Of a stretch of DNA of 64,000 nucleotides, positions 10,781 through 20,131 are shown piece after piece. The notes beneath the pieces were generated by a model. That model did no database searches, was not told the origin of the DNA, and saw only the letters and a list, made by a program, of their open reading frames with translations. The first letter of the stretch is position 1, and each line of letters starts with the position of its first letter. Source of the DNA: Roseibium album (lineage in GTDB: Bacteria; Pseudomonadota; Alphaproteobacteria; Rhizobiales; Stappiaceae). Location of the stretch: contig CXTY01000005.1 in assembly GCA_001404055.1 (NCBI GenBank), forward strand, positions 434,001 to 498,000. Direction: 5' to 3'. Made by a program: the position numbers and the translations under genes.

Positions 10781-11872
10781 ATGAAAAAGAAGGGCAAAAA
10801 CGAACCTGCATTTGTGCGAACAAGCGCAGGCTTGGCAGAAAAATTCACGAGAGGTGCAGATTTGCTTCTGGAACAAGCCAGGTCGAGATTTGGGCTTGCG
10901 ATGGAATCCTATGCCAATGGAGATCGGGTTGCGGCACTAAGCTTGCTTCTGGAAACGAAAGACCTGGCTGACCTGAGAACGGATATTCCGCCCGATATTC
11001 CGCTGCAAGACGATGCACCATTCGCCATTCGACTATCAGCCGCTGACCACATTCTGGCATCCTGTGAAAGCGTATTGCCTTTACTACAACCCGATCTTTT
11101 CCTTCAATTGGCTGACAAAAATCTCAAAAAGAGTTTTGTTTTTAAGAAGGGGGGGAGCTTCAAGGGGAGCAAAAAGACACAAGACGACACTTACTGTACC
11201 GAGCGGTGCGTCAACTGGTTTTTCTGGACTGATAAAAAATTCAAGTGCAAGAATATTTGTCTGATTTCGGTTTTCTGTTTCTTCGAAAAGGACGGCAAGG
11301 GAAATTACACAAAGCTGTTGCAGCCAGCTGTAAACGGATTTTTGGATAGCTACAAAAAAGTCAACACGGACATGGGTGGAGACCCTAAAAAGCGTAAAAG
11401 CGGTTTGCCGCACGGTGGAAAAGATGTCGGCGGTTACGCTGTGGATACACCATTCTTTCACCCGGGAAAATCCGGCGTTCCACCGGTAAAATGTCCGTGC
11501 TATTTCGGCCAAAGTCATATCGACGACAAGGGCAATGACAAGGAAAAAGGTAAGCACATTCGGGGCGAGGACCGTCCAGCCGCCCATAAAACAGAGTACT
11601 TGGAGTACTTTGAAACCGCTGCGATTTGCCTCGACAAGAAACCATTCGTTGTCTTGAACTCCATTAAATGGCGGGTCCTTGATGGCAAACTTCAAATTCT
11701 GAATAAAAAAGGAAAACCGCTTAAGAATGATGGTCGCGGTAAATCCATCACAAAAGGTGAAGTAATAGACCAGGGTGATGCCAGTCCTGCTTTCAAACGG
11801 GCGCTGCTCGACTGGATAGAGCGCGCCAAGAAATTACACGGAATTACCGATATTGAGTGCGGAAAGAAGTAG
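10781..11872 (+). CDS. Unrecognised lysine- and cysteine-rich protein
   Basis: A 363-residue protein that I do not recognise. It has no signal peptide or membrane helix. Residues 25-60 look helical. A cysteine cluster follows (C139, C143, C156, C160, C166) within an aromatic stretch (VNWFFWT), then a CPC pair (C238, C240), C283 and C360 near the end. Lys is very frequent. The spaced Cys pairs could bind metal or form disulfides; this is inference. The ribosome binding site is GAGGGGGGGG (10767-10776, eight G in a row) four bases before ATG, and a second tract of seven G lies in the gene at 11149-11155. The surroundings are AT-rich and no operon partner exists. Confidence 0.72.
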   Translation: MKKKGKNEPAFVRTSAGLAEKFTRGADLLLEQARSRFGLAMESYANGDRVAALSLLLETKDLADLRTDIPPDIPLQDDAPFAIRLSAADHILASCESVLPLLQPDLFLQLADKNLKKSFVFKKGGSFKGSKKTQDDTYCTERCVNWFFWTDKKFKCKNICLISVFCFFEKDGKGNYTKLLQPAVNGFLDSYKKVNTDMGGDPKKRKSGLPHGGKDVGGYAVDTPFFHPGKSGVPPVKCPCYFGQSHIDDKGNDKEKGKHIRGEDRPAAHKTEYLEYFETAAICLDKKPFVVLNSIKWRVLDGKLQILNKKGKPLKNDGRGKSITKGEVIDQGDASPAFKRALLDWIERAKKLHGITDIECGKK

Positions 11873-12124
11873 AAACCGGTACCCAAATGGAACTCATAAA
11901 ACGTCGATTAATGAGTTGAAAAGAGCGCTATAATTCGAAACTTAATCAGGTCAAAAGCTTATCTGGCTTTCTCACTGCGTTTTTTATCAATGTAAATATC
12001 AGTAATCATTAAGGAAATTCCCAGCGCGACAATTTGCGCCGGAAAGCTATGGCTTTTTATGCGCTTTCCGCTTATATAAACTCTGAAAGAGCAAAAGCAT
12101 GTGGGCCTATGTGCCTGTTTTCTT

Positions 12125-12155
12125 TTGCGGGTAATATGCTCAAATTGAGTATAAT
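12125..12155 (+). promoter_or_regulatory. nadABC promoter with NadQ-type operator
   Basis: The 19-bp near-palindrome TATGCTCAAATTGAGTATA spans 12135-12153: arms TATGCTCA and TGAGTATA match at 7 of 8 positions around AAT. Its right arm overlaps a perfect -10 box TATAAT (12150-12155). A weak -35 candidate TTGCGG lies at 12125-12130 (19-base spacing). Bound repressor would block polymerase directly. A COG4111-type NadQ gene lies in this window at 25921-26904, and that family is known to control nadABC in alphaproteobacteria; the assignment of this site to NadQ is inference. The rest of the 336-base gap after the previous gene (from 11873) is AT-rich with no gene seen. Confidence 0.75.
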
Positions 12156-12209
12156 GATTTTGCGGGCTGGAGAAATCTGAAAAGTCCCGTGATCAAAATG
12201 GAGGTCGCC

Positions 12210-13292
12210 ATGACCATCGCCCAAACCAACACACCGGTCGGCAAGCCGATCGCAGCTGGCATTTCAGCATTGGAGCGCTACGGGAAACTGGAGCGCCCTT
12301 TGCTGCGCTACACGCCTGAGATCGCCGAGGCGACTGCGCCGATCTACGAAAAGGTCAAACACATCATCCCGGCTATCGAGTGGCCGGCGCTGGCACCGAC
12401 CATTCATGCGATCAACGAGCTGAAAAAGCAGCGCAACGCTGTCATCCTGGCGCACAACTACATGACGCCGGACATCTATCACGGCGTTGCTGATATCGTG
12501 GGTGACAGTCTGCAGCTTGCCATTGAGGCAACACGCACGGACGCGGAAGTGATCGTGCAGTGCGGTGTGCACTTCATGGCTGAAACCTCCAAGATCCTCA
12601 GCCCCGAAAAAACCGTTCTGATCCCTGATATGCGCGCCGGTTGCTCACTGGCGGAATCAATCACAGGTGCGGATGTACGCGGGCTTCGTGAACGCAATCC
12701 AGGCGTACCGATCATCACCTATGTCAATACCTCGGCAGACGTGAAGGCCGAGTGCGACATTTGCTGCACATCCTCCAATGCACTGCAGGTGGTTGAAAGC
12801 TTTGGTGTCGACAGGGTCTTCCTGATCCCAGACAAGTATCTGGCAGCCAATGTTGGCAACAAGACTGACGTTGAAGTTCTGACCTGGGATGGTGCTTGTG
12901 AAGTGCATGAGCGGTTCACCGCAGAAGAACTTCGCGATTATCGCAAGATCGAGCCTGAAGTGAAAATTATTGCGCACCCAGAGTGCCCGCCCGAAGTCGT
13001 GGCAGAGGCCGACTTTGCCGGTTCAACAGCGCATATGATCGACTGGGTCAAAACCCGGCAGCCGAAAAAAGTGATGATGGTCACCGAGTGTTCCATGGCA
13101 GACAATGTTGCCAGTGAAACGCCGAACGTCGATTACATTCGCCCGTGCAACCTTTGCCCGCATATGAAACGCATTACGCTGGACAGGATCCTCGATACGC
13201 TGATCGAGATGAAGGATGAGGTTGTGGTCGATCCTGCCATCGCTGACAAGGCCCGCACAGCTGTCGAGCGAATGATCAACTTGAAAACCTGA
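12210..13292 (+). CDS. nadA: Quinolinate synthase A
   Basis: Condenses iminoaspartate with dihydroxyacetone phosphate to quinolinate in de novo NAD synthesis; an oxygen-sensitive 4Fe-4S enzyme. The 360-residue product has the NadA core: [40 protein letters not shown], then [10 protein letters not shown] and [12 protein letters not shown] with Cys residues expected to ligate the cluster. ATG 12210 is chosen because GGAGG (12200-12204) is 5 bases before it; earlier starts at 12189 and 12198 lack this. It leads the nadA-nadB-nadC operon under the operator described just upstream. Confidence 0.96.
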   Translation: MTIAQTNTPVGKPIAAGISALERYGKLERPLLRYTPEIAEATAPIYEKVKHIIPAIEWPALAPTIHAINELKKQRNAVILAHNYMTPDIYHGVADIVGDSLQLAIEATRTDAEVIVQCGVHFMAETSKILSPEKTVLIPDMRAGCSLAESITGADVRGLRERNPGVPIITYVNTSADVKAECDICCTSSNALQVVESFGVDRVFLIPDKYLAANVGNKTDVEVLTWDGACEVHERFTAEELRDYRKIEPEVKIIAHPECPPEVVAEADFAGSTAHMIDWVKTRQPKKVMMVTECSMADNVASETPNVDYIRPCNLCPHMKRITLDRILDTLIEMKDEVVVDPAIADKARTAVERMINLKT

Positions 13293-13394
13293 CCCTCTTC
13301 GGTCTAAACCGCGCTAACGTTCCTCCGGGCAAGAATCTTGTTCCTGCCCGGAAACCCTTTCGGGCGATGCCCAAACTGTTCCAGGAAGTATCCC

Positions 13395-14996
13395 ATGGCC
13401 GTGTCGGTAGATGATTTTGCACCTGCCTATCTGGGTAAGGATGTAGATGACGTCGTCATTCTGGGAGGAGGTCTCGCTGGCCTGTTCTGTGCACTGAAAC
13501 TCAGTCCGCGCCCGGTCACGGTGATATCGAACGCGCCCATCGGCGAGGGGGCATCCTCTGCGTGGGCGCAAGGCGGTATCGCAGCTGCAATTTCAGAAGA
13601 AGATTCGGTCGAAAAACATCGGGATGATACGCTCGCAGCCGGGTGCGGGATCTGCGAAGAAAAGATCGTCGCCCAGATGACCGGTGAGGGAAACGAACGG
13701 GTCCGCGATCTGCTGTCCTTTGGTGTGCCCTTCGACCAAGACCTTGAAGGCCGTCTTAAACTCTCCAGGGAAGCGGCACATTCCAACAGCCGTGTTGTGC
13801 GCGTGCGCGGCGACATGGCCGGCAAGGCGATCATGGATGCGCTGATTGCTGCGGTTCGAAAAATTCCATCCATTCGAATTCTCGAAGGCTATATCGGCGA
13901 GAGTTTTCTTGGCGGCGGTCGTTATGTCACGGGTGTGCTGGTTCGGCGCCGCGGCGGCATCGAGCGCATTGCCTTTCCAGCAAAAGCTGTGGTTCTGGCG
14001 TCCGGCGGAATAGGCCACCTTTACGGTCACACGACGAACCCGCATGAAGCTAACGGACATGGCCTTGCCATGGCTGCCCGGGCTGGCGCAGTGATTGCTG
14101 ATGCCGAATTCGTACAATTTCACCCAACCGCACTTGATGTCGGAAAAGATCCAGCTCCACTTGCAACCGAAGCTCTGCGCGGAGAAGGGGCAACCCTTGT
14201 AAACCGCGCGGGTGAGCGGTTCATGGAACGCGTGCATCCTGATCTTGAACTCGCTCCACGCGACATTGTTGCACGGGCAATCTTCGACGAGATTGCCGAA
14301 GACCGCGGTGCGTTCCTGGATTGCCGGGTGGCGATCGGCAACAGGTTCGAGGAAGAGTTTCCAACTGTCTTTGCGGCATCCGCTGCCGCTGGTATCGATC
14401 CGGCTAAGGATCTTTTGCCCGTTGCTCCGGCTGAGCATTATCACATGGGCGGTGTCTTGACCGATGCAAACGGCAGGACGTCACTGGATGGTCTGTGGGC
14501 CGCAGGGGAGGTGGCTTCCACAGGTGCACATGGTGCCAACCGGTTGGCATCGAATTCGCTTCTGGAAGCGGTCGTCTTTGCGGCTCGGATTGCGGAGGAC
14601 ATACAGGGGCTCATGCCGACACCGCGCAGCGCCTTCTGGAATGAAATGGATGATGAACCCGGTCTGCCAAGCCAGCGAAATGTTGAAGAGCGCGAGGCAA
14701 TCACTGTCCTGCGAAACACGCTGTTCAAGAACGTTGGCGTGTTGCGTGATGCCAATAGCCTGAAACGCGCTTTGCAGGACATCACCGAGGTAGAGAAAAT
14801 CTGCATTCGCCAGTCCATCAAGAACATGATGGTTACGGGCAAGATAATTGCGGCGGCAGCCTTGAAAAGACAGGAGAGCCGGGGAGGGCATTTCCGCAAG
14901 GATTTCCCGCAAGAAAATCCGGAAATGGCCAAGCGCTCCTACACGACTTTGAAAGAGGTTGACGCGATCACCGCCGATGCGTTGGAAACTGCATAA
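13395..14996 (+). CDS. nadB: L-aspartate oxidase
   Basis: FAD enzyme that oxidises aspartate to iminoaspartate for NadA. The 533-residue product begins with a Rossmann dinucleotide motif [17 protein letters not shown], followed by [15 protein letters not shown], the active-site region [30 protein letters not shown] and [20 protein letters not shown], and ends in the helical C-terminal domain of the fumarate reductase/succinate dehydrogenase flavoprotein family. ATG 13395 follows AGGAAG and matches the family start; a longer frame from 13338 is judged not translated. nadC starts 13 bases after its stop. Confidence 0.95.
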   Translation: MAVSVDDFAPAYLGKDVDDVVILGGGLAGLFCALKLSPRPVTVISNAPIGEGASSAWAQGGIAAAISEEDSVEKHRDDTLAAGCGICEEKIVAQMTGEGNERVRDLLSFGVPFDQDLEGRLKLSREAAHSNSRVVRVRGDMAGKAIMDALIAAVRKIPSIRILEGYIGESFLGGGRYVTGVLVRRRGGIERIAFPAKAVVLASGGIGHLYGHTTNPHEANGHGLAMAARAGAVIADAEFVQFHPTALDVGKDPAPLATEALRGEGATLVNRAGERFMERVHPDLELAPRDIVARAIFDEIAEDRGAFLDCRVAIGNRFEEEFPTVFAASAAAGIDPAKDLLPVAPAEHYHMGGVLTDANGRTSLDGLWAAGEVASTGAHGANRLASNSLLEAVVFAARIAEDIQGLMPTPRSAFWNEMDDEPGLPSQRNVEEREAITVLRNTLFKNVGVLRDANSLKRALQDITEVEKICIRQSIKNMMVTGKIIAAAALKRQESRGGHFRKDFPQENPEMAKRSYTTLKEVDAITADALETA

Positions 14997-15009
14997 GCTG
15001 AGAACCTGA

Positions 15010-15873
15010 ATGACCGTAAAGAACTTGCCAGAGCTTCCGCAATTGATGATCGATGAAGCAGTCAAATCTGCTTTGTTGGAAGACTGGGGCCGTGCAGGAG
15101 ATATCACCAGCCAGGCGACGCTTCCCAAGGATGCAAAGGCGCGGGCGGTGATCTCTGCCCGAAAGTCGGGCGTTCTATCAGGTCTTCAGTTCGCGGAAAG
15201 TGCATTCCGTCAGACAGAAAATCTTCTTTGTTTCGAGCCAGTGATGAGCGATGGCGACAGGTTGTCGCCAAAAGATGTGGTGGCCCGAATTGAAGGTCCC
15301 GCGCGATCTCTGCTTGCAGCAGAAAGGGTCGCCCTGAACTTTCTCGGTCATCTTTCCGGTGTCGCAACAGCCACTTCCCGGTTCGCCGAGCTGATCGCCC
15401 ACACCAAGGCCGACATCGTTTGCACCCGTAAAACCACACCGGGTCTGCGGGCGTTTGAAAAATATGCCGTCAAATGCGGCGGCGGCTCCAATCACCGGTT
15501 TGGCCTGGATGACGCGATCTTGATAAAGGACAATCATATTGCTGTTGCCGGCGGCGTGTCGGAAGCCATTGAAGCGGCCAAGGCTTTTGCCGGGCATCTA
15601 GTGAAAATCGAGGTGGAAGTCGACACGCTGGAGCAACTAAAGGAAGCGCTCGTAGCCGGACCGGATGTGGTCATGCTCGACAACATGCCACCAGAAGTCC
15701 TCAGGCAAGCGGTCGAAATTGCGGGAGGAAGGGTTCGCCTGGAGGCTTCTGGCGGTATCGAACTCGACACCGTCAAGGCTGTTGCAGAAGCCGGTGTCGA
15801 TCTGATCTCCTCGGGCTGGATTACGCATTCCGCACCTGTTTTGGATCTCGGTCTCGATATTCAAATCGGCTGA
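15010..15873 (+). CDS. nadC: Nicotinate-nucleotide pyrophosphorylase (carboxylating)
   Basis: Quinolinate phosphoribosyltransferase, which turns quinolinate and PRPP into nicotinate mononucleotide, the third step of the pathway encoded by this operon. The 287 residues show LLEDWGRAGDITS near the N-terminus, LNFLGHLSGVATAT, CTRKTTPGLRAFEKYAVKCG, GGGSNHRFGLDDAILIKDNH, and the barrel end EASGGIELDTVKAVAEAGVD. All PRPP and quinolinate contacts expected from these motifs seem present. The spacing to nadB supports co-transcription. Confidence 0.96.
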   Translation: MTVKNLPELPQLMIDEAVKSALLEDWGRAGDITSQATLPKDAKARAVISARKSGVLSGLQFAESAFRQTENLLCFEPVMSDGDRLSPKDVVARIEGPARSLLAAERVALNFLGHLSGVATATSRFAELIAHTKADIVCTRKTTPGLRAFEKYAVKCGGGSNHRFGLDDAILIKDNHIAVAGGVSEAIEAAKAFAGHLVKIEVEVDTLEQLKEALVAGPDVVMLDNMPPEVLRQAVEIAGGRVRLEASGGIELDTVKAVAEAGVDLISSGWITHSAPVLDLGLDIQIG

Positions 15874-15996
15874 AGCTGAGTGTGACAGGAATAACTCGAC
15901 TCGCGCATTGGAGTGAAGCAATCTGGGCTTGGATCTTTGATCCTAATATGACCTAAGGGTCTTAATCCCAGGCGTTGCCGATATGCCTTCGGCCGC

Positions 15997-17085
15997 ATGA
16001 CTGAAGGAAACCAGTTGTCGGTTACGAAAAAAACGCGCCAGATCGACGGCTCATCTCAGCAACCGTCTGAAGTCGGTATCATGCCGCCAGATCGAAAAAT
16101 ATCTGGACGATCCTCAGACCCTGCCATAGCAGACATCTGCTTTCTGTTGTTGGACAATTTTACCTTGTTGTCCTTTGCATCGGCGATAGAACCCCTTCGG
16201 ATTGCCAACAAGGTTCTGAAGCGGAAGGCGTTCAATTACCGGTGCTGTACGGTTGATGGCAGGGACGCGCTGGCAAGTAACGGCAGCGTCATGAAGGCAG
16301 ATTGCGCGCTTGATGAAGTCGGTCATGCTGATCTTCTTGCTGTGTGCAGTAGCGACGATGTTGAGCGCGTCTCGCTGACACCCGGACAAAAAGCCCTGAT
16401 CCGGCAGTTCGCGCACCGGTCGACGCGTATCGCGGGTATTTGCACCGGAGCATACGTACTGGCAGATCTCGGTTTGCTCGACAATCGCAGCTGCACGATC
16501 CATTGGGAATATGCCGACCTGTTCAAGGAACTGTTTCCAAAGACAGAGCTTGTTGACAACCTGATCCAGGCCGACGGCCTCTATTTGACCTGCGCTGGCG
16601 GAACCACGGCACTGGACCTCATGATCGGCTATATCGCAGAAGTGCATGGTGGTGCTGTGGCCAGCGACGTTGCCGAGATGGCTCTTCATCACGACATGCG
16701 CTCCGGCAGTGAGCGCCAGCACGTTTTGATGCGCGACGACTTGAACATGGTGCCGCAGAAACTACGTAGCTGCATCGAACTGATGACTGAAAACATCAGC
16801 GAAACGCTGTCGCTCCAGGAAATTGCTAGCAAGCTGGGAGCCAGTCCACGCCAATTGCAGCGCGATTTTCAAAAGTATCTGAATTGCTCGCCGCTGGAAC
16901 ATTACAACAAGATCCGGGTCGACATAGCCCGTCAATTGGTTTGCCGAACCTCCATGCGCATCATCGATATTGGCGTTGCATGTGGGTTTGCCAGTGCTTC
17001 CCATTTCTCAAAACGATATCGGGCGGCACACGGCATTAGTCCTGCCCAGGATCGCCAGGAAAAGGGAAGGCATTGGGGGCAATAA
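15997..17085 (+). CDS. GlxA family AraC-type transcriptional regulator
   Basis: Two-domain regulator of 362 residues: a DJ-1/PfpI-like domain (about 45-215, with GICTGAYVLADLGLLDNRSC and HWEYADLF) and a C-terminal AraC helix-turn-helix pair (about 250-350; LSLQEIASKLGASPRQLQRDF and IGVACGFASASHFSKRYRA). This architecture occurs in regulators of choline, carnitine and glycine-betaine catabolism such as GbdR and CdhR, but no such genes are adjacent, so the target is unknown. An internal ATG at 16081 would remove a poorly conserved N-terminal tail and may be the real start. Confidence 0.88.
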   Translation: MTEGNQLSVTKKTRQIDGSSQQPSEVGIMPPDRKISGRSSDPAIADICFLLLDNFTLLSFASAIEPLRIANKVLKRKAFNYRCCTVDGRDALASNGSVMKADCALDEVGHADLLAVCSSDDVERVSLTPGQKALIRQFAHRSTRIAGICTGAYVLADLGLLDNRSCTIHWEYADLFKELFPKTELVDNLIQADGLYLTCAGGTTALDLMIGYIAEVHGGAVASDVAEMALHHDMRSGSERQHVLMRDDLNMVPQKLRSCIELMTENISETLSLQEIASKLGASPRQLQRDFQKYLNCSPLEHYNKIRVDIARQLVCRTSMRIIDIGVACGFASASHFSKRYRAAHGISPAQDRQEKGRHWGQ

Positions 17086-17179
17086 ACGAGATTGCGCGAG
17101 CCGGCGAATATGTTGATTCCCTCTTGGAACACCACTAGCGTGCGGTGCAATAGAAAGATCCGAAAATCAGGGCGACGTA

Positions 17180-17683
17180 ATGGCCGAGCAGACACCCGAA
17201 AAAGAAACGACAAAAGACCTTGATCTGGCAAATCGTCTGACGCGGATGGCACAGATACCAATGCTGATTGGTCTGTCCATCGGCATGGTCCTGTTCCTGA
17301 TTACCTTCTTTATCGACATTTACGATGCGATCGTGACGTATGAATTTCTGGAACGGAAAAAGACGATCCTTCTGATTCTGAACATGCTGGATATGGTGTT
17401 CATCGCAAACCTGGTCGTGATGGTCGCAAATAACACCTACAACACCTATCGTCTGAGAGCGTCTACGCAGGGCGAAGACTATATCAAGGAAAGCGAACGA
17501 GCTTACCGGCGGATGAAACACAGAATCGTTTCGACGATCATCATCATTTCATCCATCCACGTGTTGAGTGAACTTCTCGAATTTTCGCAAATCAGCGCCT
17601 TGCAGATCGCCGCCCTTTTCGGATTTCACCTGATATTGCTGGCGACCTACGTTGTCACCAATGTCTTCAGGTCGAGCGAATAA
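17180..17683 (+). CDS. UPF0114 (YqhA-like) membrane protein
   Basis: A 167-residue inner-membrane protein with four hydrophobic helices (about 28-50, 65-90, 118-135, 140-160). It resembles E. coli YqhA in the segment LNMLDMVFIANLVVMV followed by a Tyr-rich loop and in IIIISSIHVLSELLEF. Function of UPF0114 is not established. It stands alone between the AraC-type regulator and the convergent GntR gene; no terminator was seen in the 51 bases separating the two convergent genes. Confidence 0.8.
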   Translation: MAEQTPEKETTKDLDLANRLTRMAQIPMLIGLSIGMVLFLITFFIDIYDAIVTYEFLERKKTILLILNMLDMVFIANLVVMVANNTYNTYRLRASTQGEDYIKESERAYRRMKHRIVSTIIIISSIHVLSELLEFSQISALQIAALFGFHLILLATYVVTNVFRSSE

Positions 17684-17734
17684 TCTGATCAGGTAGCGAA
17701 GAGATGCGACTGCCCCGAAGTGGTGATACCTCAG

Positions 17735-18400
17735 CTATTCCGCGGCGATGGTCAGGCTTGCCATGAGGTGGTGGAATTTTTCGCCCTGTACCGACACATG
17801 TTGGCGAATGGCGGTCGCCGCCTTTTCGCCATCAGCTTCTTTAATTGCCTCCACAATAGCCTCGTGTTCAGCCATGGACTGCTTGAGGCGCCCGCGCACG
17901 CGGAGTTGAATCCGGCGAAAGGGCTGGAGGCGGCGCTGAAGTCGAAGGCACTCCTGTTCAAGGAAACGGTTGCCGGACTGGCGATACAAGATCGCATGAA
18001 AGTGCTGGTTCTCGCGGTAATAGCCGTCAGTATCTGATGCTTCCACTGTCGCCATGCAACGTTTGTTTGTGCTTTGGAGGTCCTCAAGTGCTTCGTCGGA
18101 AATGCGCGTGGCGGCAAGTTTCGCGCAGACGGCTTCTAGTTCCGCCATTACCTCAAACATCTCGATGAGTTCAACGGGACCGGGTTGACGCACAAATACA
18201 CCGCGCCGTGGGATCTGCTCCACAAGGCCTGATTGCGCAAGCCGTTGCAGTGCTTCGCGAATTGGTGTTCTGGAAACGGAAAACCGACTTGCGAGCTGAA
18301 CCTCGTCCAGACGCTCACCATCGGCGAATGTTCCGTCAAAAATCAGCCCTTCCAGGTCATCAGCAATGCGGTCGGCGCGTTTTCTCTCCATGTTTTGCAT
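17735..18400 (-). CDS. GntR family regulator (FadR/FCD type), probable malonate regulator
   Basis: A 221-residue regulator with an N-terminal winged helix (about 8-72; LASRFSVSRTPIREALQRLA and GLVEQIPRRGVFV) and a helical FCD ligand domain (about 80-210; EHEAIVEAI with the metal-site His). It is divergent from the dctPQM-matAB operon, and MatR of Rhizobium, a GntR protein, regulates malonate genes, so the same role is likely here. The intergenic region carries TTGTATACAA, a good fit to GntR operators. A second ATG at 18391 is also possible; neither start has a clear ribosome binding site. Confidence 0.87.
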   Translation of the reverse strand: MQNMERKRADRIADDLEGLIFDGTFADGERLDEVQLASRFSVSRTPIREALQRLAQSGLVEQIPRRGVFVRQPGPVELIEMFEVMAELEAVCAKLAATRISDEALEDLQSTNKRCMATVEASDTDGYYRENQHFHAILYRQSGNRFLEQECLRLQRRLQPFRRIQLRVRGRLKQSMAEHEAIVEAIKEADGEKAATAIRQHVSVQGEKFHHLMASLTIAAE

Positions 18401-18437
18401 TTAGCACAACGCATTTTTGCGCGCAACAAGTCTATTC

Positions 18438-18459
18438 TTGTATACAAAATGGCTTGACA
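18438..18459. promoter_or_regulatory. GntR-type operator and -35 box before the malonate operon
   Basis: Perfect 10-bp palindrome TTGTATACAA at 18438-18447, fitting the TNGT...ACNA pattern of FadR-type GntR proteins. A consensus -35 TTGACA follows at 18454-18459; no good -10 box is seen at the expected distance. The overlapping inverted repeat ACAAG-N6-CTTGT (18426-18441) may extend the site. Position between gntR and dctP suggests control of both genes. Confidence 0.62.
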
Positions 18460-18525
18460 AAAAAACATAACCTGAGAAAAAGAGAGGGTTCCGGGTAACC
18501 ACCGGACGTTCAGGGAGGAACAAAA

Positions 18526-19512
18526 ATGTCTTTTAAATATACCGTGACAGCAGCTGCAGCTGCGCTTTTGGCAGGAACTTTTGCTGCTAATTCAACCGAA
18601 TTACGCCTTTCACATCAATGGTCTACCAGCGACGTGCGTCACCAGGTTGCCCAGATTGTTGCCGATGAGGTAGCAGCTGCTGACGTGGATCTTGAGATCA
18701 AGATATTCCCGTCCAAGTCTTTGCTGAAACCGCGTGACCAGTACAAGCCACTCACCCGTGGTCTGTTGGACATGTCGGTCCTGCCGCTTAGTTATGCCGG
18801 AGGTCAGCAGCCTGCCTATAACCTGACACTCATGCCAGGTTTGGTGAAAAACCACGATCACGCTGCTCGGCTTAATGAAAGCCCGTTCATGGAAGCCATT
18901 GAAGAAATCATGGCTGGGGACGATGTGATGGTGCTCGTGCATGGCTACCTTGCTGGTGGCTTCGCAGGAAAGGGCAAGTGCATTACTTCTCCTGACGATA
19001 TGCAAGGTTTGCAGACCCGTGCAGCAGGCAAGGCGTTCGAACAGATGCTTGCAGGTGCTGGCGCGTCTATTGCGTCAATGGCATCATCGGAAATCTACAA
19101 CGCCATGCAATCAGGCGTGTTGGATGCTGCAAACACCTCCTCTTCGTCATTCGTGAGCTACCGGATTTATGAGCAGGTCTCATGCTACACGCCAGCGGGA
19201 GACTATGCTCTCTGGTTCATGTATCAGCCACTTCTGGTGAACAAAAGTACGTTCGAGGGCCTGAACGAAGCACAGCAAAACGCTCTGCTTGCCGGAGCTG
19301 CGAAAGCAGAAGCCTACTATCTTGAAGAAGCCAAGAAGCAGGACGCTGCATCTGCGGAGGTGTTCCGTGAAAATGGTGTCGAGATTGCAGCAATGACACA
19401 AGCCGAGTTCGATGCCTGGCGGGCGCTTGCACAGGAAACGTCTTACAAGGCCTTTGTTGAAAGCACGCCAAATGGTCAACAGCTGCTCGATCTGGCACTG
19501 TCTGTCGACTAA
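18526..19512 (+). CDS. dctP: TRAP transporter substrate-binding protein, probably for malonate
   Basis: Periplasmic solute receptor of a tripartite ATP-independent transporter, 328 residues with a Sec signal peptide (AAAAALLAGTFAANS, cleavage near residue 22). The mature protein has the DctP fold text LRLSHQWSTSD, LTRGLLDMSVLPLSYAGG, GLQTRAAGKAFEQML and YNAMQSGVLDAANTS, where the conserved Arg normally binds a carboxylate. Co-location with matA and matB indicates malonate as ligand, as in the matPQMAB operon of Sinorhizobium meliloti. A strong GGGAGG ribosome binding site precedes ATG. Confidence 0.9.
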   Translation: MSFKYTVTAAAAALLAGTFAANSTELRLSHQWSTSDVRHQVAQIVADEVAAADVDLEIKIFPSKSLLKPRDQYKPLTRGLLDMSVLPLSYAGGQQPAYNLTLMPGLVKNHDHAARLNESPFMEAIEEIMAGDDVMVLVHGYLAGGFAGKGKCITSPDDMQGLQTRAAGKAFEQMLAGAGASIASMASSEIYNAMQSGVLDAANTSSSSFVSYRIYEQVSCYTPAGDYALWFMYQPLLVNKSTFEGLNEAQQNALLAGAAKAEAYYLEEAKKQDAASAEVFRENGVEIAAMTQAEFDAWRALAQETSYKAFVESTPNGQQLLDLALSVD

Positions 19513-19521
19513 TGCTTGGCT

Positions 19522-19543
19522 TGGGGCGGTTTCGGCCGCCCCA
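19522..19543 (+). terminator. Stable hairpin between dctP and dctQ
   Basis: TGGGGCGG (19522-19529) pairs with CCGCCCCA (19536-19543) around a 6-base loop, 10 bases after the dctP stop. There is only a short interrupted T stretch, so this looks like a partial terminator or a 3' mRNA-protecting hairpin that would give more dctP than dctQM message, rather than a full stop. Confidence 0.6.
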
Positions 19544-19582
19544 GACCTTTCTGTATCCCGGATAAAATTCAAGGAGTGACCC

Positions 19583-20131
19583 ATGGCGGGCCACACATCG
19601 GCAGCGGTTGCGCATGCCGGCCACAATCCCTTTCTGCGTTTGGTTGCAGGCATTTCGACCCTGGCAGGCTGGTGCTCTGCTGCGATGATTGTCGCCGCCG
19701 TCGTAATTACCTGTCAGATGATTTTTGTGCGTTTCGTGCTGAACGCCTCGACCATCTGGCAAACCGAAGCTGTGATCTATCTGGTCATTGCGGCCACGCT
19801 CGTGGGACTGCCCTATGTTCAGCGCCTGCGGGGTCATGTGAACGTTGATCTGTTTCCCTTGTCGCTGAGGCCTCGTCCAAGGTTTGTTCTGTCGTGCATC
19901 ACGCTTTCGGCGTCGATCGTGATCGTGGCAGTGATGCTTTTCTACGGTTTTGAGTACTGGCACTTTGCCTGGGCGCGAGGCTGGACCTCCGACACGGTCT
20001 GGGGCGTCAGACTGTGGATCCCCTATTTGTCGCTGCCTGTCGGGTTCGGCCTGTTGCTTCTTCAACTGGTTGCCGACCTTTTTGCAGTCCTCATTGGAAT
20101 AGACAAACCCTTTGGATTGGAGGACGCTTAA
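19583..20131 (+). CDS. dctQ: TRAP transporter small permease subunit
   Basis: Small inner-membrane subunit (DctQ) of the TRAP system, 182 residues with four hydrophobic helices at about 35-58, 70-90, 105-130 and 148-172. The helix-2 text FVRFVLNASTIWQTEAVIYL matches the conserved DctQ region with a Trp-x-x-Glu pair. An AAGGAG site precedes ATG. The TAA stop overlaps the ATG of dctM by one base, implying translational coupling. Confidence 0.88.
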   Translation: MAGHTSAAVAHAGHNPFLRLVAGISTLAGWCSAAMIVAAVVITCQMIFVRFVLNASTIWQTEAVIYLVIAATLVGLPYVQRLRGHVNVDLFPLSLRPRPRFVLSCITLSASIVIVAVMLFYGFEYWHFAWARGWTSDTVWGVRLWIPYLSLPVGFGLLLLQLVADLFAVLIGIDKPFGLEDA

